Both the position numbers and the translations under genes were made by a program. The notes beneath the pieces are model-generated. The model saw only the letters and a program-made list of their open reading frames with translations. It was not told the DNA's origin and made no database searches. From Streptomyces boncukensis (lineage in GTDB: Bacteria; Actinomycetota; Actinomycetes; Streptomycetales; Streptomycetaceae), in assembly GCF_011045075.1 (NCBI RefSeq), contig NZ_JAAKZZ010000004.1:1-47123 (forward strand): 47,123 nucleotides of DNA, in the 5' to 3' direction. This document shows positions 24,271 through 30,811 of the stretch, in pieces; positions within the stretch are counted from its first letter, which is position 1; each line of letters opens with the position of its first letter.

Positions 24271-24539
24271 CGCCGCGGCCTCGTCTCCGCGTACCGGGCG
24301 GCTGCGGCGTCGTAGGCGGCGCGTTCCTCGTCGGTCGCGGCGCGCAGGTCGCCGGTGCGGGTGGTGATCTCGACCGCGTGCGGCAGGATGATCCGCACCC
24401 AGCCCCCGGCGAGCACCATCTGCACCCGGCCCGTCCAGCAGGACACCGGCGGCGACTCCCGCGCAGCGACCTCATCCACCACATACGCGCCACGCATGAA
24501 GCGGGCGGTGGTCTTCGCGCTCGTTGCTGTCCGCACCAT
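24267..24539 (-). CDS. 90-residue small protein, first gene of the tiny-ORF operon
   Basis: The ATG at 24539 is preferred over the upstream frame to 24605 because GAGGG lies seven bases before it. The protein begins VRTATSAKTTARFMRGAYVV, has a beta-rich middle (GRVQMVLAGGWVRIILPHAVEITT) and ends in a helix ATDEERAAYDAAAARYAETR. No family is recognised. It opens a series of five genes that all overlap by four bases, and it lies directly downstream of the candidate operator at 24613-24634. Confidence 0.65.
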   Translation of the reverse strand: MVRTATSAKTTARFMRGAYVVDEVAARESPPVSCWTGRVQMVLAGGWVRIILPHAVEITTRTGDLRAATDEERAAYDAAAARYAETRPRR

Positions 24540-24612
24540 CAGACTGCCCTCGGTCAGTACATGAGGCGTCGGGGCCGCTGGAGAACGTGCGACCCCGACG
24601 GTCACATGCGTA

Positions 24613-24634
24613 TCAGTGATCGTCTAGTCACTGA
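24613..24634 (-). promoter_or_regulatory. Candidate operator/promoter of the tiny-ORF operon
   Basis: A perfect 7-bp inverted repeat, TCAGTGA at 24613-24619 and TCACTGA at 24628-24634, with an 8-bp spacer lies 74 bp upstream of the first small ORF on the minus strand. It also lies downstream of the XRE-TPR gene. The position fits an operator for that regulator. A GATAC hexamer just downstream could be part of a -10 element; this is tentative. Confidence 0.5.
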
Positions 24635-24657
24635 CCGTAGGACCGTCAGACACAGGA

Positions 24658-24688
24658 AAGGGACACAGAGTGGGTCCCTGTGCCCCTT
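24658..24688 (-). terminator. Terminator after the XRE-TPR gene
   Basis: AAGGGACACAG (24658-24668) and CTGTGCCCCTT (24678-24688) form an 11-bp stem with one mismatch and a 9-base loop, 21 bp past the XRE-TPR stop. It separates the regulator from the tiny-ORF operon, which then needs its own promoter. Confidence 0.65.
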
Positions 24689-24708
24689 CGCTGCCTACTG
24701 CTGCGCCC

Positions 24709-25944
24709 TCACACCACGCCGAGGCGCAACCCGAACTCCACCAGCGACGACCGCCGTTGCGTGTGAACCATCATCCGCGTGGTCTCCCGCACACCTGCAT
24801 GCATACGTGTCGCCTGCGGCGCCATCCGCTCAGCCGTCAAGAAGGCATCGAGGGCCTCGTCACGCTGCCCGTTGTAGAAATGGGCACGCCCCACGTCGAT
24901 CCAATGGTGAGAGCGGCGCTCCGGCGCATAGTCCGCCGGAAGACTGGCGGTAACCTGTTCTGCTCGGCGAACCGCGTCCTTGCCCCGCCCCATCTCGACC
25001 GGCAGTGTCACCGACCAGATCGCCGTATTGGTCGGCCCGAACTGCAACTCGAAATCGTTGCGGTCCTCGCCGAGTCGGTTGGCCTGTTCCTGAGCCTTCT
25101 GCAGTTGCATCTCCGCAGCCTTGCCGTCAGCCGCTCGCGCGTGGTTCAGGCTCGCCTTCAGGTGGAACAACCCTCGCAGAGATACCGCTTCGGGGCGGCT
25201 GGCTCGGATGCTGCTCAGTTCCGTCAACGCGTCGTCGATGATGGCGCCGGCTTCGTCGTGCTCGCCGATACTGAGGAACTCGCCGGCGTCATACCAGCGG
25301 GAGGACAGTCGCCTCAGCGGGTCCTCCGTCGCCTCTGCGCACCACACAACCCTTTCGGTGGCGAGCGTGGCTGCCGCCGTGTGACCGAGCTTGTACAGGT
25401 ACTGCATGGCGCACTCATAGCCAGACGCGAGAAGGCCAAAGGCCAGCCGACGCTCCTCTCCAACGCACAGATCGGCTGCAACTTGTAGGTCACGAAGGAG
25501 ACCCGGCAGCACGGCGCCGCTCTTGGCCAGTGCTGACCTCTGTCGATAGGCGTTGGCCTGCGCAACCCGGGCGCGCAGGCCAGCGAGGTCTATGCCCGAA
25601 ACCTCCTGCTCTGTGGGCCAAGCTGGACGGCCGTGGCGCATCAGGACCCGGCGTACGGCAGCCACAGAAGCTGCCGCGGCTTGTCCATCCGGGTCAGAGT
25701 CTGGTGGCGCATACGGCTGGCCGGTGATCTCGGTGGGGTGACAGTCCAGGGCCTTGACGAAGCGCAGGATTACATCTGCACGATCCAGCGATCGGTTTCC
25801 CTGCTCGAACTTCTTCACGGCCGACAGAGAGTAGCCGCTTTCCGTGGCGAGCTTACGCTGATCCCAGCGGCGACGCTTGCGCAGTCGGGCTAACCTCTGC
25901 CCGTTCGTCTCTGCACCCCACTGGATGTCGCTGCGTTGGGGCAT
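24709..25944 (-). CDS. XRE regulator with C-terminal tetratricopeptide domain
   Basis: This 411-residue protein has an N-terminal lambda-repressor-like HTH (NGQRLARLRKRRRWDQRKLATESGYSLSAVKKFEQGNRSLDRADVILRFVKAL, about residues 15-70). A long all-helical region with TPR-like repeats follows. In RRNPP-type and Streptomyces XRE-TPR regulators the TPR part senses a peptide or protein partner, but no partner is proved here. The ATG at 25944 has GGAG five bases upstream. Codon use is visibly less GC-biased than in the neighbouring chromosome, with more A/T third positions, which supports transfer. It probably controls the small operon downstream through the 24613-24634 palindrome. Confidence 0.85.
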   Translation of the reverse strand: MPQRSDIQWGAETNGQRLARLRKRRRWDQRKLATESGYSLSAVKKFEQGNRSLDRADVILRFVKALDCHPTEITGQPYAPPDSDPDGQAAAASVAAVRRVLMRHGRPAWPTEQEVSGIDLAGLRARVAQANAYRQRSALAKSGAVLPGLLRDLQVAADLCVGEERRLAFGLLASGYECAMQYLYKLGHTAAATLATERVVWCAEATEDPLRRLSSRWYDAGEFLSIGEHDEAGAIIDDALTELSSIRASRPEAVSLRGLFHLKASLNHARAADGKAAEMQLQKAQEQANRLGEDRNDFELQFGPTNTAIWSVTLPVEMGRGKDAVRRAEQVTASLPADYAPERRSHHWIDVGRAHFYNGQRDEALDAFLTAERMAPQATRMHAGVRETTRMMVHTQRRSSLVEFGLRLGVV

Positions 25945-26004
25945 ACTGGCTCCATTCCTAGCGTCCACTGGGAACGGTACCCCCGTCGCGCGTCGGGAGA
26001 CCTG

Positions 26005-26041
26005 TGAAGGGCCCAACGGATTCGTTCCGTTGGGCCCTTCA
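26005..26041. terminator. Strong hairpin terminator
   Basis: TGAAGGGCCCAACGGA (26005-26020) and its exact complement at 26026-26041 form a 16-bp stem with a TTCGT loop, the strongest hairpin in the window. It lies upstream of the XRE-TPR start, downstream of the hydrolase pseudogene on the same strand, and so would stop read-through into the regulator. Confidence 0.85.
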
Positions 26042-26114
26042 GCATGTGCTGCTGGTGCGGGTAGCTGGGCATGCTCGGGGTGCGGCTCGGCGCTGCGGGG
26101 CGCAGGGTGGTGTC

Positions 26115-26282
26115 ATGGCCGCGCCGATCACCGTGCACCCGCCCGACGCCGAGGGCGGCCGGCGCGTCGTCGCCCGGGGCCGCATCCTCGGCACCGCCCG
26201 CGTCGCCGAGGGCGTCGACAGGGTTACGCCTCGCAGGTCGGGTCGTGTGCGGGAAGTCGCCCTGTGCGGAGGTAGTCGTTGA
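26115..26282 (+). pseudogene. Truncated small Streptomyces ORF
   Basis: The frame starts ATG at 26115 as MAAPITVHPPDAEGGRRV...ARGRILG. This opening is what I recall from a short conserved Streptomyces protein that normally continues with a helical ...VEFLRRAGL... segment. Here the similarity stops near residue 35 and the frame runs on, without recognisable content, into the antisense of the hydrolase 3' end (from 26224). That suggests the gene was cut when the two pieces were joined. The family memory is not checked. Confidence 0.4.
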
Positions 26283-27767
26283 CACGCTCGTCGATGCAGG
26301 CATTGCCGTACTCGCCGTACAGGCCGTGCTGGCGGGCGCCGTCCATGGTGAGCAGCCGGGAGCTCGGCCACTGCTCACGCATGTCCTCGGCGCTGGCGTA
26401 GACAGTGCGGGGGTCGCCGGTGGCGGCGACGAGCAGGGCGGGGACGTCGTTGTCGAGCACGGTCGGCGCCTCGGCGGGCCGGTCCCAGAACTCGCAGGGA
26501 GTGATGTTGCCGGCCAGCGGCCCTGCGACGGGGAACCGCTCACGGGAAACTTGGACCGCGCGCCAGTAGTTGCCAACGCCGCGCCGCTCGGCCACGTCGC
26601 CGCAGATGATCGCGGTCATCTGGCTGGCGGGGGCCGAGCCTGCCCCGGTCAGCAGGAACTCCAGCTGCCCGGCGAGCGCTTCGGACGGATCGACCGGCTC
26701 CCCTTCCGCGGCGCGCGCCATGAGGCTGAGGGTCGCGGCCAGGCTGGCGCGCGGCTTGTCGAGGTCGCTGCCGAGGCCGCCGATGAGGACGGCGGGGAGG
26801 ACGTGTTCGTCCAGCTGGTACGTCTTTCCGATCCGCAGCGGCTTCTGCGCGGCGGCGTCGAGGATGTGCTCGACGGTTGCCAGGACCTCGGCGCGCGTGG
26901 CCCCCAGCCCGTAGGTGCCGTGTCGTGCGGCGGCCCACGACGCCCAGGTGCGCAGGGCCGCCTCGTTGGCCGCTTCGGCGCCGCGCAGCAGAGTTTGGTT
27001 GTAGAACTTCGGGACGCGACGCCGTCGAGCACCATGCGATCCGTGCGGCCCGGGAAGAGCTGTGTGTAGACCTCACCGAGGTAACTGCCGTAGGAGTAGC
27101 CGAGGTAGGAGAGGGCGTCCTCGTCGAGGGCGGCGCGGATGACGTCCATGTCGCGAGCGGTGTTGCGGGTGGTGACGTACGGCAGCACGTCGCCGTGGGC
27201 GCGTTCGCACTGCCTGGCCAGGTCGCGGGCGACGGTGACCTCCTGGCGGAATGCCGTCCGGTCGGCGCCCGCCGAGCGCAGGGGGGCCGATCCGAGGTCC
27301 CAGCCGCAGTCCAGTGGGGTGCTCCGGCCGACGAAGCGCGGGTCCATGCCGATCAGGTCGTAGCGGTCGGCAACTTCTCCCATCACCTCCGACTTGGTCA
27401 GTGGCATGTGGAGGCTGGGGCCGGCCGGTCCCCCGTCGTTGAGCAGGAGCGGGCCAATGCGGTGGTCGGTGTCGGTGGCCTTCAGACGCGATAGGGCGAC
27501 GGTGATCGTGCGACCGCCGGGGTCGGCGTAGTCGAGCGGTACGGTGATGTCCGCGCAGTCGGCGCCCGCGGCGTCCAGGTCCTGGCCGAGCTCGTCGTCG
27601 GCACCGAGGGCACAGGCGTGCCAGTCGACATGCTGGCCGTGGAAACGGGCTAACGGGTTCGGCTCGGCGGTGGTTGCGGTGGTTGCGGTGGTTGCGGTGG
27701 TCGTCGCGGTGGCGGCGAGCACCGCTGCGCAGGCCGCGAACGCCTTGACACGTCGGGAAGTTGACAT
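26224..27767 (-). pseudogene. Frameshifted secreted alpha/beta hydrolase (TAP-like)
   Basis: The first frame (27767 to about 27020) gives a signal peptide with a Thr/Ala repeat, a lipase-like core and the nucleophile elbow GYSYGSYLG (Ser225), ending at MVLDGV. A second frame, in register from about 27012 down to 26224, continues with FYNQTLLRGAEAANEAALRTWA, the C-terminal domain LVAATGDPRTVY (acid residue) and DGARQHGLYG (histidine), and NACIDERVNDYLRTGRLP as in tripeptidyl-aminopeptidase-like hydrolases. One missing base near 27010-27025 explains the break. It is either a recent pseudogene or a sequencing error. If intact it would be a secreted peptidase or esterase of about 510 residues. 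Confidence 0.8.
27669..27701 (-). repeat. 9-bp tandem repeat in the hydrolase signal peptide
   Basis: GGTGGTTGC is repeated three times with a partial fourth copy. On the coding strand it encodes the ATT repeats of the signal peptide C-region. It is a likely slippage site. Confidence 0.8.
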
Positions 27768-27990
27768 GTCCGCACGCTAGGGCTGCGGACACCGCAGCAC
27801 ACTCCGGGAAAGCCCCGAACCGGGGTGGGGTTGTCCCCCGAGAAAGCTCAGACCACCTGCCGAACCGGCCGAGCGGCGACCCGGCAACCGCCGCGACCGT
27901 GCGGAGTCGCCTCGATCACGCCGACGTACTCCTCGGCAGCCTGCAGCTCGACGCGACCAAGCCTCCGGAACTCCGCGGGTTCGACGGGAC
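27768..27990. other. Intergenic stretch upstream of the hydrolase; no supported gene
   Basis: These 223 bp carry the presumed promoter of the minus-strand hydrolase and the degraded upstream part of the integrase remnant. Several short open frames exist on both strands, but none has a recognisable motif or ribosome site. Confidence 0.4.
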
Positions 27991-28305
27991 TCGTGGAACC
28001 AGCGGCAGTGGAAGCCCGCTCTCGCCGCTGCCGGGGTCATCCCGGAGCCGGAGGTGGTACGCCGGGGTGCGCGACAGCGGAAGGAGATGAAGTACACCGA
28101 GGCTCGGGACTACGCACACATGATGCCGGAGGCGGATGGTCGGGGACGTGACGCCATGGACGCCTGGTTTCAAGATCTCTGGCGTTTCTCCCTCAGTACT
28201 CCCTCAGAGGATTTCGATCAAGCAGAAACGCCCTCGCCGGAACAGGTCCGGCGAGGGCGTCACCTGTCTCAGCAGAGCCCGTGTCGCCGCAAAACACGAC
28301 GCTGA
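27991..28305 (+). pseudogene. Tyrosine-recombinase (integrase) C-terminal remnant
   Basis: In the frame beginning at 27991 the translation reads SWNQRQWKPALAAAGVIPEP, a segment seen just before the catalytic part of actinobacterial phage-type integrases. It then reads KYTEARDYAHMMPEADGRGR and DAMDAWFQDLW, which matches the region after the catalytic tyrosine. The intervening part that normally carries H-x-x-R and LGHSS is missing, so the enzyme is dead. It sits directly beside the right repeat with its 3' end pointing at it, the normal position of int beside att. The frame runs on to a stop at 28305, across the terminator and the C39 3' end. No start codon is assigned. Confidence 0.72.
28228..28260 (-). 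terminator. Terminator of the C39 peptidase gene
   Basis: ACGCCCTCGCCGG (28228-28240) and its complement (28248-28260) form a perfect 13-bp stem with a 7-base loop, eight bases past the C39 stop codon on the minus strand. Confidence 0.82.
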
Positions 28306-29663
28306 GCTGGAGAAACGTCGGTCGGGAAGTAGACGTAGCAGACGCCGCCCGTCCCGGACAGGACCGTGCCGTCGGCGCCCTTCCGCTTGGTCCGCAGCCA
28401 GATGTTCTCGAACTCGCGGCGCTTGTAGACGTGCCGGACGGCGTCGTTGTCCGGGGAGTTGGGGTCGTTGGCGATGACGTCGCCGTCGTCGGTGAAGCCG
28501 ATCACCGTCATCAGGTGGCCCGCTGTGCCGTAGCCCGCGCCGTCGAGCTCGGACTCCAGGAAGGACTGGGAGGTGATCAGCGGGATGCCGGCCGCGATCA
28601 GCTCCTCGGCCTGGGCGAGGGTGTCCAGCCGGGTGACGACGGCCTGCATGTCCCGGTAGGTGGCGGCGTAGGCGCCGTTGAAGGGCCAGTTGCCGCAGCC
28701 CTCGTACTGGTAGTCGTAGGTGTGGCGGGCGGCGTGGCACACCTGGGGGTCGTCGTACTCGGGCCTGACCCAGGCCAGGTCCTCGGCGGTGGGCTTGCGG
28801 CCCCAGTACTCGATGATCATCTGCGAGGAGGTGGGGCTGCACCACGCCTCGCCGCCGTTGTCGTACTCGGGGTACCGGCCGATGTGGATCTCCTGCGAGT
28901 AGCGCGGGACCTCCAGCTCGACGCCGGTGGCAGGGCCCGGCCGGGAGGCGGGGACCTCGAAGCGGTCGGGCACGTCGGAGCTCATCACGCCGGCCCGCCA
29001 CACCTTCGGGGTGGCGTTGCTGCCGGGGGCGCGGCACAGGGTGAGGCGCAGCGTGTACGCGGTGATGCGCAGGCCGCTGGGCAGGTCGCCGATGGCGATC
29101 GTGTCGGTGTAGACGGTGCTCTTGCCGTCCTTCTGGCCGCCGACGGAGGTGCGGCGGGGCACGTCGTCGCCGTCACCCGCGCTCCAGATGCCGAGGACGT
29201 ACCAGGGGGTGTCGGTGCCGTCGGAGTAGGTGCCGCGCAGCTCCGTCCTGATCCAGGTGCCGGGCGGCGTGTCGGCGTTCCAGGAGGCGATGATCTCGCC
29301 GCCGGGGACGGCCGGCTGGTGGCGCGGCGCGGTCCAGGTGGCGTACTCCCAGTCGGCCGTCCTCCCGGTGTGCGGGTCCCGGTACTCCAGGGTGCCCGCG
29401 GGGGTGGCCAGGACGATGCCGGGGCGCCTGCCCCGTTCGGCCCGGGTGCCCTCGGCCCTGCCGGACCGCCAGTCCCGGTAGCTGGACCAGGAGCGCAGGT
29501 CGACATGGGTGTCGTCGCGGGGCGTGGCCTTGCCCTTCCGGGCGCCGCCGGACCGCTCCGCTCGGGCGGGCGTGTCGGCCAGGGCAGCCGGCGACGTCGC
29601 CGAGGCGGCGACGGCGACCCCGGCGGCCAGGAGGGTGCGGCGGCTGGCTGGTCTGCTGATCAT
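28269..29663 (-). CDS. Secreted C39-family-like peptidase with twin-arginine-type signal
   Basis: This 464-residue protein starts MISRPASRRTLLAAG..., an SRR-type signal peptide ending near residue 30 that is probably exported by Tat. A beta-rich N-terminal half (residues 55-250) precedes a papain-like C39 domain: the cysteine motif GGEAWCSPTSSQMI (Cys275), the histidine motif AGHLMTVIGF (His383) and ANDPNSP (Asp400). C39-like proteins of this type are common secreted peptidases in Streptomyces; no export-leader substrate is evident here. The 3' end carries the 51-bp repeat, so the gene is the insertion target of the element but still reads through to its own stop. The ATG is at 29663. Confidence 0.87.
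   Translation of the reverse strand: MISRPASRRTLLAAGVAVAASATSPAALADTPARAERSGGARKGKATPRDDTHVDLRSWSSYRDWRSGRAEGTRAERGRRPGIVLATPAGTLEYRDPHTGRTADWEYATWTAPRHQPAVPGGEIIASWNADTPPGTWIRTELRGTYSDGTDTPWYVLGIWSAGDGDDVPRRTSVGGQKDGKSTVYTDTIAIGDLPSGLRITAYTLRLTLCRAPGSNATPKVWRAGVMSSDVPDRFEVPASRPGPATGVELEVPRYSQEIHIGRYPEYDNGGEAWCSPTSSQMIIEYWGRKPTAEDLAWVRPEYDDPQVCHAARHTYDYQYEGCGNWPFNGAYAATYRDMQAVVTRLDTLAQAEELIAAGIPLITSQSFLESELDGAGYGTAGHLMTVIGFTDDGDVIANDPNSPDNDAVRHVYKRREFENIWLRTKRKGADGTVLSGTGGVCYVYFPTDVSPAQRRVLRRHGLC
28364..28414 (-). repeat. Right copy of the 51-bp direct repeat (candidate attR)
   Basis: This is identical to 23066-23116 over all 51 bases and lies inside codons for ENIWLRTKRKGADGT of the C39 peptidase. 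Beyond its right end only this copy continues into the peptidase body; beyond its left end the copies differ. The two copies bracket a segment of about 5.2 kb. Confidence 0.85.
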
Positions 29664-29815
29664 GGCGGTGCTCCCCCAGTCGTGTGCGGTGGGTGGTGCG
29701 CGATGGGTGGTGCCACTATTGCCGCTGACGGGGGCCGGACACCAGGGTCCGGCCGTTCGGCACGCCGCCGCCTTTGGGCTGAACCAGGGCCATCGTACGC
29801 CCGTACGCTGTGGGG

Positions 29816-30415
29816 ATGCCCGTTCTCCTGTCCCTCGAAGCGCTCGCCGCACGGCTGAGCACCCTGCCCCCCTCCTGCGGCCCGGTACGGCTCGTCGGCG
29901 TGGACGGGTACGCGGGCTCCGGCAAGTCGGCGCTGGCCGCACGGCTGGCCGCCGAGCTCGGCGGTGCGCCGGTGCTCCATCTGGACGACCTCGCCAGCCA
30001 CCCGGCCCTGTTCGGCTGGACCGGCCGGCTGGACCGGCAGGTGCTGGAGCCGCTGCGGCGCGGGGAGACGGCGCGCTACGAGGTCTACGACTGGAACCGC
30101 GGGGCGTACACCTCCGAGGCGCTGCTGCCCGCCGCGCCCGTCGTGCTGGTCGAGGGGGTCGGCGCCGGGCGGCGCGCGCTGCGTCCGTCCCTCGCCTGTC
30201 TGCTGTGGCGGGAGCTGCCGCGCGGCGAGGCGTGGCGGAGAGGACGGCGCAGGGACGGGACGGCCCAGGCGGAGTTCTGGGACCGGTGGATGCCCGCGGA
30301 ACGGGCCCACTTCGCCCGGGATCCGTCCCGGCCCTCCGCGAATTTCCTGGTACGGGAGGGACATCGGACATATGAGGTACTGCCGGGTCCGGCGGGGCCG
30401 GTATACGGGCCGTGA
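29816..30415 (+). CDS. Uridine-kinase-like P-loop ATPase
   Basis: This protein of about 199 residues has the Walker A motif GVDGYAGSGKSALA near the N-terminus, LHLDDLASHPALFGW in the region of the second acidic motif, and LVEGVGAGRRAL. This pattern is that of uridine-monophosphate-kinase-like or (d)nucleoside kinases of actinobacteria. The ATG at 29816 is used; a GTG two codons earlier is possible. It is divergent from the C39 gene across a 152-bp gap. The substrate nucleoside is not certain; the sequence lacks an obvious family-specific specificity motif. Confidence 0.78.
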   Translation: MPVLLSLEALAARLSTLPPSCGPVRLVGVDGYAGSGKSALAARLAAELGGAPVLHLDDLASHPALFGWTGRLDRQVLEPLRRGETARYEVYDWNRGAYTSEALLPAAPVVLVEGVGAGRRALRPSLACLLWRELPRGEAWRRGRRRDGTAQAEFWDRWMPAERAHFARDPSRPSANFLVREGHRTYEVLPGPAGPVYGP

Positions 30416-30811
30416 TATCTCACTCTGTGTATGGGTGAGGGCCAATAACCGGACGCCCCCGCGGCACTCCCCGCAGAGCGGCTTGACCCGGGCGCCACGG
30501 AGCAATTACGTTTCCGGCAAGCGGTTTACGCAGGCCGCTCGCGAACGCGAAGCCCCCGGTTGTTCCCCCGTGACCGGGGGCTTCGTTCTGCCCGCCGCCA
30601 CCAAGCGGAAGCACACCCATGTGTTTCACTCACTTGTAGTAGCCACCTCTCCCCCACAGGCTCGCTGCACACTCCCGCACCACCCCCGTACGCCGCTCTT
30701 CGACGCCGCCTCGTGCACGGGTACGATGCGAAACGACGCGGAAACCCGGGGTGACGCCGGGTCGCTGTCGGCAAGTCCCGTCTGGACGGGGGACGTTTCG
30801 TGGGGGACGTG
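30416..30811. other. Intergenic region with no recognised gene
   Basis: The 396 bp between the uridine-kinase-like gene and the AAA ATPase show no tRNA-like cloverleaf, no rRNA and no convincing ORF. Their GC content is lower than that of the flanking genes. They contain the hairpin at 30548-30585 and the promoter of the ATPase gene. A GGGGGA ribosome site precedes the ATG at 30812. Confidence 0.6.
30548..30585. terminator. Hairpin terminator
   Basis: CGAAGCCCCCGGT (30548-30560) and its complement ACCGGGGGCTTCG (30573-30585) form a perfect 13-bp stem with a 12-base loop. Its location after the uridine-kinase-like gene supports termination of that transcript; the distance from the stop (about 130 bp) is long. 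Confidence 0.7.

Noticed and set aside
27777..28097. 106-codon minus-strand frame beside the integrase remnant
   Set aside because: It has no recognisable motif or ribosome site, and the plus-strand frame matches an integrase tail.
30416..30548. Possible tRNA gene before the hairpin at 30548
   Set aside because: There is no TΨC-like GTTCGA box and no acceptor stem pairing, so no tRNA is supported.
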